Origin: Simiduia litorea
Lineage (GTDB): Bacteria > Pseudomonadota > Gammaproteobacteria > Pseudomonadales > Cellvibrionaceae
Length of the DNA stretch: 64,000 bases
NCBI RefSeq assembly: GCF_042853465.1
Contig: NZ_AP031497.1
Span: 3,162,001 to 3,226,000 of the forward strand
Direction of reading: 5' to 3'
Each line of letters starts with the position of its first letter. The first letter of the stretch is position 1. A program made the translations under genes and the position numbers. Below, in pieces: positions 60,905 to 64,000 of this stretch. Under the pieces are notes generated by a model. That model was not told the DNA's origin, did no database searches, and was given only the letters and a program-made list of their open reading frames with translations.

Positions 60905-61324
60905 TGAGCATGTTGTCTGCTGCCGAAGAAAATAATCATGTTGCTCTGCATATGACAATTCATAAAACATCTTGAGGTATTCTTTGGCTCGTGCCGGTTC
61001 AACATTCTTAAACTCAAAAAACTTTGTGAAGCTAAATATACCAAGTAGTTTTTTCTGTGGCGGCATGCATATTTCCACGCGAAATTTTTTGCATTCACTC
61101 TCTAACATAAAGCCAATATGGTAGTTTCCAATACGAAATGTTAAATCAGGCCAACATGGAGGTGGACGATTACCATCTAGCTCTTCAAAACGTTCAAGCT
61201 CTCTTTTCCATGGTGCATTTTCAAACTCCACAATGGCTTGATCAATATTGCAGCTACCAAGTTCAATATTTGAGCAATCCGCACAGATAAAGCCTGCCGC
61301 ATCTGATGTCTTCATATTACTCAT
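60902..61324 (-). CDS. Cassette protein of unknown function
   Basis: A 140-aa soluble protein. The N-terminal part has closely spaced cysteines (GFICADCSNIELGSC), suggesting a metal site or disulphides. The middle has a Pro-rich segment (GNRPPPCWPDLTF) and a beta-rich stretch (YHIGFMLESECKKFRVEICM), and the end is helical (PARAKEYLKMFYELSYAEQ). No family was recognised. The stop codon is supplied by attC E, and the start overlaps the end of attC F, so this gene fills its cassette exactly. Confidence 0.7.
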   Translation of the reverse strand: MSNMKTSDAAGFICADCSNIELGSCNIDQAIVEFENAPWKRELERFEELDGNRPPPCWPDLTFRIGNYHIGFMLESECKKFRVEICMPPQKKLLGIFSFTKFFEFKNVEPARAKEYLKMFYELSYAEQHDYFLRQQTTCS

Positions 61325-61401
61325 AACGCCGCCATAAAATGCGCGACGACAGGAGCGTCGTAGGCCGCGTTTTTTGTGGCCGATTTTTGATGGCCTTGTT
61401 A
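61324..61401 (-). repeat. Integron attC site F
   Basis: On the minus strand it runs from TAACAAGGCCATCAAAAA to ATTTTATGGCGGCGTTA, with GGCCAC/GCGGCC-rich inner arms; canonical attC. Its first TAA ends the neighbouring gene. Confidence 0.9.
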
Positions 61402-61731
61402 GCTGTATACAACGAATACATCCTGTAGTTTAGTTTTATTTGTTGCCGAGATCTCGCACCAATATATTCCAAATGGTATGCCAAAGTAATATGGCTTTAA
61501 CTTCAGTTTGAATAAGCCTGGGGTATATGGCTTGAAAGACATTCTCAACTTTAATATGCCTTTCTTTATAAGAAGCTCATTATCTTCATTCTTTAATACC
61601 TCTATCTTCGATAATGGTGCATTAAGATAAAAGTTTGTGCTCGTACCAAATATTGGCGTGATTGTGTAGTAAGTCTCGCCGTTTCTCTCGTAGAGCTTAG
61701 AATTCAATGTCCCTAAAGGTATTTCCTGCAT
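61399..61731 (-). CDS. Cassette protein of unknown function
   Basis: A 110-aa protein without signal peptide or membrane helix. It appears all-beta (YYTITPIFGTSTNFYLN; LKLRMSFKPYTPGLFKLKL; YYFGIPFGIYWCEISAT) with alternating Lys and aromatic residues. No family was recognised. The stop codon comes from attC F; the ATG follows attC G by 16 bases, leaving little untranslated sequence. Confidence 0.65.
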   Translation of the reverse strand: MQEIPLGTLNSKLYERNGETYYTITPIFGTSTNFYLNAPLSKIEVLKNEDNELLIKKGILKLRMSFKPYTPGLFKLKLKPYYFGIPFGIYWCEISATNKTKLQDVFVVYS

Positions 61732-61746
61732 ATTCTTCCTAGCAGC

Positions 61747-61799
61747 TAACGCCTCAAGAAGAGGCGCGCTTTAGCGCGTCCTTCTTGCTTGACTTGTTA
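61747..61799 (-). repeat. Integron attC site G
   Basis: On the minus strand TAACAAGTCAAGCAAGAAGG and CTTCTTGAGGCGTTA pair well around a GCGCG hairpin; a short, canonical attC (53 bp). It is read in frame by the upstream cassette gene. Confidence 0.92.
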
Positions 61800-62269
61800 G
61801 CAGGCTGGCCGGTTTGCACTATGGCCTTTTTTAGTAGCTTTGCTGCCTGCTTGTGATTATCCCAGTTCACTATTTCTGGGCCATTCAGACCTGTGTACTT
61901 ATTCTTTGCGGCACTTTCAGTGAAAAAACCAATTTTGCCAACGATGGTGCTATTTTCGCTAAAGCTCTCAAGCTGGATGTTGAATAGACCGCAACCATCA
62001 ACTGCTTGGCGACTACCACCCTCTCTTAGCTCAATGGTTCGAAGCCTTGGCCGAGGCATGACACTGAAACACCATATTGATAGTTGAGTACCATGACTCT
62101 TAATTAGTGAGCCAGCATTTATAGTAAGACCTTCTACTGAATCAAACTCTTTGATCGCGAAATTCGGAACGGAGTAGGCCTCAAATATCAGGCATTCGAT
62201 ACTTTCGAAGATTTGAGTGAACATCTCTTCCAGTTCATTTTCCGATTTTTCGAATTCAATCCATGGCAT
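61754..62269 (-). CDS. Cassette protein of unknown function whose C-terminus is encoded by attC
   Basis: A 171-aa protein starting MPWIEFEKSENELEEMF and containing a beta-rich centre (SLIKSHGTQLSIWCFSVMPR; TIVGKIGFFTESAAKN). The frame has no stop before attC G and continues through it. The last 15 residues or so (ANKSSKKDALKRASS) are therefore translated attC, ending in TGA near its far end. The frame is open upstream to 62596, but that part crosses attC H and the insertion element, so I start at ATG 62269. No family was recognised. Confidence 0.7.
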   Translation of the reverse strand: MPWIEFEKSENELEEMFTQIFESIECLIFEAYSVPNFAIKEFDSVEGLTINAGSLIKSHGTQLSIWCFSVMPRPRLRTIELREGGSRQAVDGCGLFNIQLESFSENSTIVGKIGFFTESAAKNKYTGLNGPEIVNWDNHKQAAKLLKKAIVQTGQPANKSSKKDALKRASS

Positions 62270-62281
62270 ATTTAAGCCTGC

Positions 62282-62356
62282 TAACGCCGGTGGCAAGGGC
62301 GAGGCGCGATTAGCGCCGAGTCCAGCAGCGATAGCTGCGCTCTTGGCCACCCTTGT
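62282..62356 (-). repeat. Integron attC site H, interrupted by an IS110-family element
   Basis: The site ends GCCACCGGCGTTA on one side. The other side, ...GGGTGGCC preceded by ACAAG, stops after CTTGT in plus-strand reading. The missing two bases that complete TAACAAG are found on the far side of the insertion at 63572-63573. Rejoining the two flanks restores CCCTTGTTATGC, a normal attC end. Confidence 0.85.
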
Positions 62357-62403
62357 ATGATAGAAATCGCACTGTTTAACCAACCCTATTTTAATTGTAA
62401 GGT

Positions 62404-62537
62404 GAGGCTCATGTCTGCAGCAACAGACATTCAGCAAGGCAACCCGGTGGCCGCCAGGCGCCGATACTATCGAGCCCGTTAACAAGCGTGGGGGCTTTGC
62501 TGATCCTACTTTTAACTCGAACAGTCGAATGAGCCTC
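62404..62537 (+). ncRNA. Candidate bridge RNA of the IS110-family element
   Basis: GAGGCTCAT (62404-62412) and ATGAGCCTC (62529-62537) form a 9-bp closing stem around at least two inner hairpins. One is ATGTCTG-CAGCAA-CAGACAT (62411-62430), sharing its first two bases with the closing stem. The other is AGCCC/GGGCT (62472-62476, 62491-62495), whose 14-base loop contains TAACAAGCG (62479-62487). This 9-mer equals the first bases of attC A and the complement of CGCTTGTTA at the element's own right junction. The layout matches what is known of IS110 bridge RNAs with target- and donor-binding loops. Exact RNA ends are unknown. Confidence 0.55.
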
Positions 62538-62563
62538 GAGCTCGAATGTAGCAAGGGTGAGTC

Positions 62564-63520
62564 ATGAAAACAACTACCAAAGCTGGCATTAATCATCAGA
62601 GAAATATCGGTATAGATGTAGGTAAAACGTTCTTGGATATATACATCCTAGAGCTCGATAGGTATTGGCAAATCTACAATTCACTAGATGACATTAAGGA
62701 GCTCCGAAAGACGCTCAAGCGCTTTAATCTGACTCGTATCGTCGTCGAGGCTACGGGTGGCTATGAACGAACACTCGTCGAAGTGCTGGCGGAAGCCGAG
62801 CTCCCAGTTGTTGTGGTGCAGCCAATCAATGTTCGCCAATTTGCAAAAGCACAAGGCGTCCTAGCAAAAACGGACCGAATCGATTCAAGAGTGATTGCAC
62901 AATTCGGGGCAGTAATGAAACCAGAAATTAGGCCCATAAGCAGCAAAAAGATAAGGCATATCAGAGATTTACTAGCGCGGAAAAGGCAGTTAATGGAAGC
63001 TAGAACTCAAGAGCTAAATCGTGAACAAAAGGCACAGAATGTTCTGCAGCGCTCCCACAACAGGATGATCAAGTTTATCGAAAAGGAGCTCAATTGGGTC
63101 AACACAAAGCTCAACAAAGAGGTTGCATTGGTTACCGAGTGGCAGAAAACTTATGACCTCCTTTTAAGCGTGCCAGGCATAGGCCCTGGTGTTGCTTATA
63201 CGCTTCTGGGAGAGCTTCCGGAGCTTGGCCAACTAACCAGTCGACAGGTAGGTGCGCTGTGCGGCTTGGCGCCCTACAACCGAGACAGCGGCTCGATGCG
63301 GGGCAAGCGACGAATAAAAGGCGGTAGGGCACCTATACGGACGATGCTGTACATGGCAATGATGAGCGCTATTCAGTGCAACCCGATAATGAAGCGATTC
63401 TTCAACCGATTAGTTGCGGAAGGCAAACATAAAAAGGTCGCACTTACAGCGTGCATGAGAAAAATGATGACAATTTTGAACGCCATGGTGCGTGATAAAA
63501 GGTCATGGCAAGCGGCATAA
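62564..63520 (+). CDS. IS110-family DEDD transposase/recombinase
   Basis: A 318-aa recombinase. The N-terminal RuvC-like DEDD domain shows NIGIDVGKTFLDIYI (first Asp), VVEATGGYERTL (Glu) and AKTDRIDSRVIAQF (last Asp pair). After a coiled-coil region (about 130-185) the C-terminal transposase domain has LLSVPGIGPGVAYTLLGEL and LCGLAPYNRDSGSMRGKRRIKGGRAPIRTMLYMAMM with the conserved Ser. Length and motifs are complete, so it is probably active. It is on the strand opposite to the cassette genes. AAGGGTGAG before the ATG serves as ribosome binding site. Confidence 0.93.
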   Translation: MKTTTKAGINHQRNIGIDVGKTFLDIYILELDRYWQIYNSLDDIKELRKTLKRFNLTRIVVEATGGYERTLVEVLAEAELPVVVVQPINVRQFAKAQGVLAKTDRIDSRVIAQFGAVMKPEIRPISSKKIRHIRDLLARKRQLMEARTQELNREQKAQNVLQRSHNRMIKFIEKELNWVNTKLNKEVALVTEWQKTYDLLLSVPGIGPGVAYTLLGELPELGQLTSRQVGALCGLAPYNRDSGSMRGKRRIKGGRAPIRTMLYMAMMSAIQCNPIMKRFFNRLVAEGKHKKVALTACMRKMMTILNAMVRDKRSWQAA

Positions 63521-63578
63521 GATGAAAAAAATACGTTGCTGAAGGCTTGACTTAGAACCACAGTCGCTTGTTATGCAT

Positions 63579-63941
63579 TTAAACGACCTTAATTAATATG
63601 AAAATAGACATGCCTATTAGAGAGATATACACCAGGGAAACACCAACCTTACCAAAGAATACAGACGATGTTTTATAAAACTCTGCTTTAGCAGCCTCTT
63701 CTATGCTGGCCATCTCTTCTTCCGATATCGGATCACTGGCCACGTGGTTTGGATTACCAATCAATTGGACAGCGTCAACATGCTGATGGTCAAGAAGTAT
63801 CCACACACCTTTTCTGTTTAAGTGGCCGTGCGGGGCATTCTGGAACTCTGAATTGTGCTTAGCCAGAATGCCTTTCTTTTTTAGTAAACCAATGTAGCTA
63901 TAAGGATTACCCCTGATGCTTCGTTCATCAATAAATTTCAT
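63579..63941 (-). CDS. Cassette protein with C-terminal membrane helix
   Basis: A 120-aa protein, MKFIDERSIRGNPYSYIG at the N-terminus, a His-containing middle (NAPHGHLNRKGVWILLDHQHVDA), an acidic helix (SEEEMASIEEAAKAEF) and a single hydrophobic helix at the end (VSLVYISLIGMSIFILI), so probably a tail-anchored inner-membrane protein. I start at ATG 63941; a longer reading to 63965 would begin inside attC I. No family was recognised. Its own attC (H) has been split by the IS110-family element just downstream. Confidence 0.7.
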   Translation of the reverse strand: MKFIDERSIRGNPYSYIGLLKKKGILAKHNSEFQNAPHGHLNRKGVWILLDHQHVDAVQLIGNPNHVASDPISEEEMASIEEAAKAEFYKTSSVFFGKVGVSLVYISLIGMSIFILIKVV

Positions 63942-63950
63942 ATGGATGCA

Positions 63951-64000
63951 TAACGCCCACAGCAAAGGCGGAGCGTCAGCGACGTCCAGCCCGCAGGGCG
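63951..64000 (-). repeat. Integron attC site I (cut by window edge)
   Basis: TAACGCCCACAGCAAAGGCGGAGCG begins another attC in plus-strand reading, immediately upstream of the last cassette gene, and runs off the window. The array therefore continues to the right, towards the expected attI and integrase. Confidence 0.8.

Larger units (their letters stand above)
62357..63571 (+). mobile_element. IS110-family insertion sequence in attC H
   Basis: An element of about 1215 bp, with CTTGT at both junctions (62352-62356 and 63567-63571), so the exact ends are ambiguous by up to five bases. It has no terminal inverted repeats and no longer target duplication, as usual for IS110-family elements. It consists of a 5' non-coding region of about 207 bp, one DEDD transposase gene and a short 3' end of about 50 bp. 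The long 5' end fits the IS110 group, whose bridge RNA is encoded there. IS110/IS1111 relatives that target attC sites are known. Confidence 0.85.

Noticed and set aside
60826..61098. 90-codon minus-strand frame overlapping attC E
   Set aside because: It lies in another frame of the better cassette gene at 60902-61324 and reads through attC.
62270..62596. Upstream extension of the cassette gene at 61754-62269
   Set aside because: The extension crosses attC H and the insertion element's 5' end and overlaps the transposase start; ATG 62269 is a natural cassette start.
58992..64000. The regular attC repeats considered as a CRISPR array
   Set aside because: Repeat spacing is irregular, the repeats are imperfect inverted structures and genes lie between them; this is an integron array.
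1..64000. tRNA or rRNA genes
   Set aside because: No cloverleaf-like or rRNA-like sequence was noticed in reading; a covariance scan would be needed to exclude a tRNA fully.

Overview
The window looks like a chromosomal segment of a marine, polysaccharide-degrading gammaproteobacterium, most likely in or near the Cellvibrionales (Saccharophagus/Teredinibacter/Cellvibrio-like). This is inferred from large TonB-dependent receptors with EEVVVTG boxes, a PL7 alginate lyase, lipoproteins and secreted enzymes with CBM6, Ig-like and Cys-rich linker modules, GspA/GspB, PilU and a VCR-like integron array. No rRNA, tRNA or CRISPR array was recognised.

Layout. 1-4.6 kb: a FecI-type sigma factor and FecR-type anti-sigma (cut by the left edge) diverge from a FecA-type receptor with an STN signalling domain; a Fur-like box lies between them. 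4.7-17 kb: mostly housekeeping and envelope genes (RhlE helicase, degenerate GGDEF protein, bestrophin-like channel, gspA-gspB, SLC13-type symporter, hisC plus a DUF815 ATPase, a TPR protein, and a PilU ATPase fused to a DUF4136-like domain). 17.4-33.8 kb: a carbohydrate-use region with a PL7 alginate lyase, a beta-helix PL6-like lipoprotein whose expected catalytic Lys/Arg appear replaced, a periplasmic solute-binding protein, a CBM6 protein with an unknown C-terminal domain, a modular SxxK serine hydrolase, a lipoprotein lipase and a large TonB-dependent receptor. The PL7 gene and the receptor share an 11-bp upstream motif.

33.8-46.4 kb: a DJ-1 protein with divergent LysR regulator; an ECF sigma/anti-sigma pair with an LRR protein and an AlgE-like barrel in one operon; a stand-alone YopT-type (C58) cysteine protease; fumC; and an ExeM-type extracellular nuclease. 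46.9-54.7 kb: a seven-gene minus-strand cluster (HlyD adaptor, small membrane protein, MacB-type ATPase, two FtsX-type permeases, sigma-54 response regulator, histidine kinase). It is preceded by a well-matched sigma-54 promoter and, about 100 bp upstream of the start site, a perfect 14-bp palindrome that could be the regulator's enhancer. 55.4-58.3 kb: a lipoprotein built from a duplicated PKD/propeller unit.

59-64 kb: the distal part of a chromosomal integron cassette array read on the minus strand. It has nine attC-like sites (TAACAAG...GCGTTA) separating small genes of mostly unknown function, one gene-less cassette with a strikingly structured three-way-junction sequence, and an IS110-family element inserted in the first bases of one attC. 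The element's 5' non-coding region can fold into a multibranch RNA that displays TAACAAGCG, the attC end sequence, in a loop. This looks like a bridge RNA programmed for attC sites and is the most interesting signal here. The integrase and attI should lie beyond the right edge.
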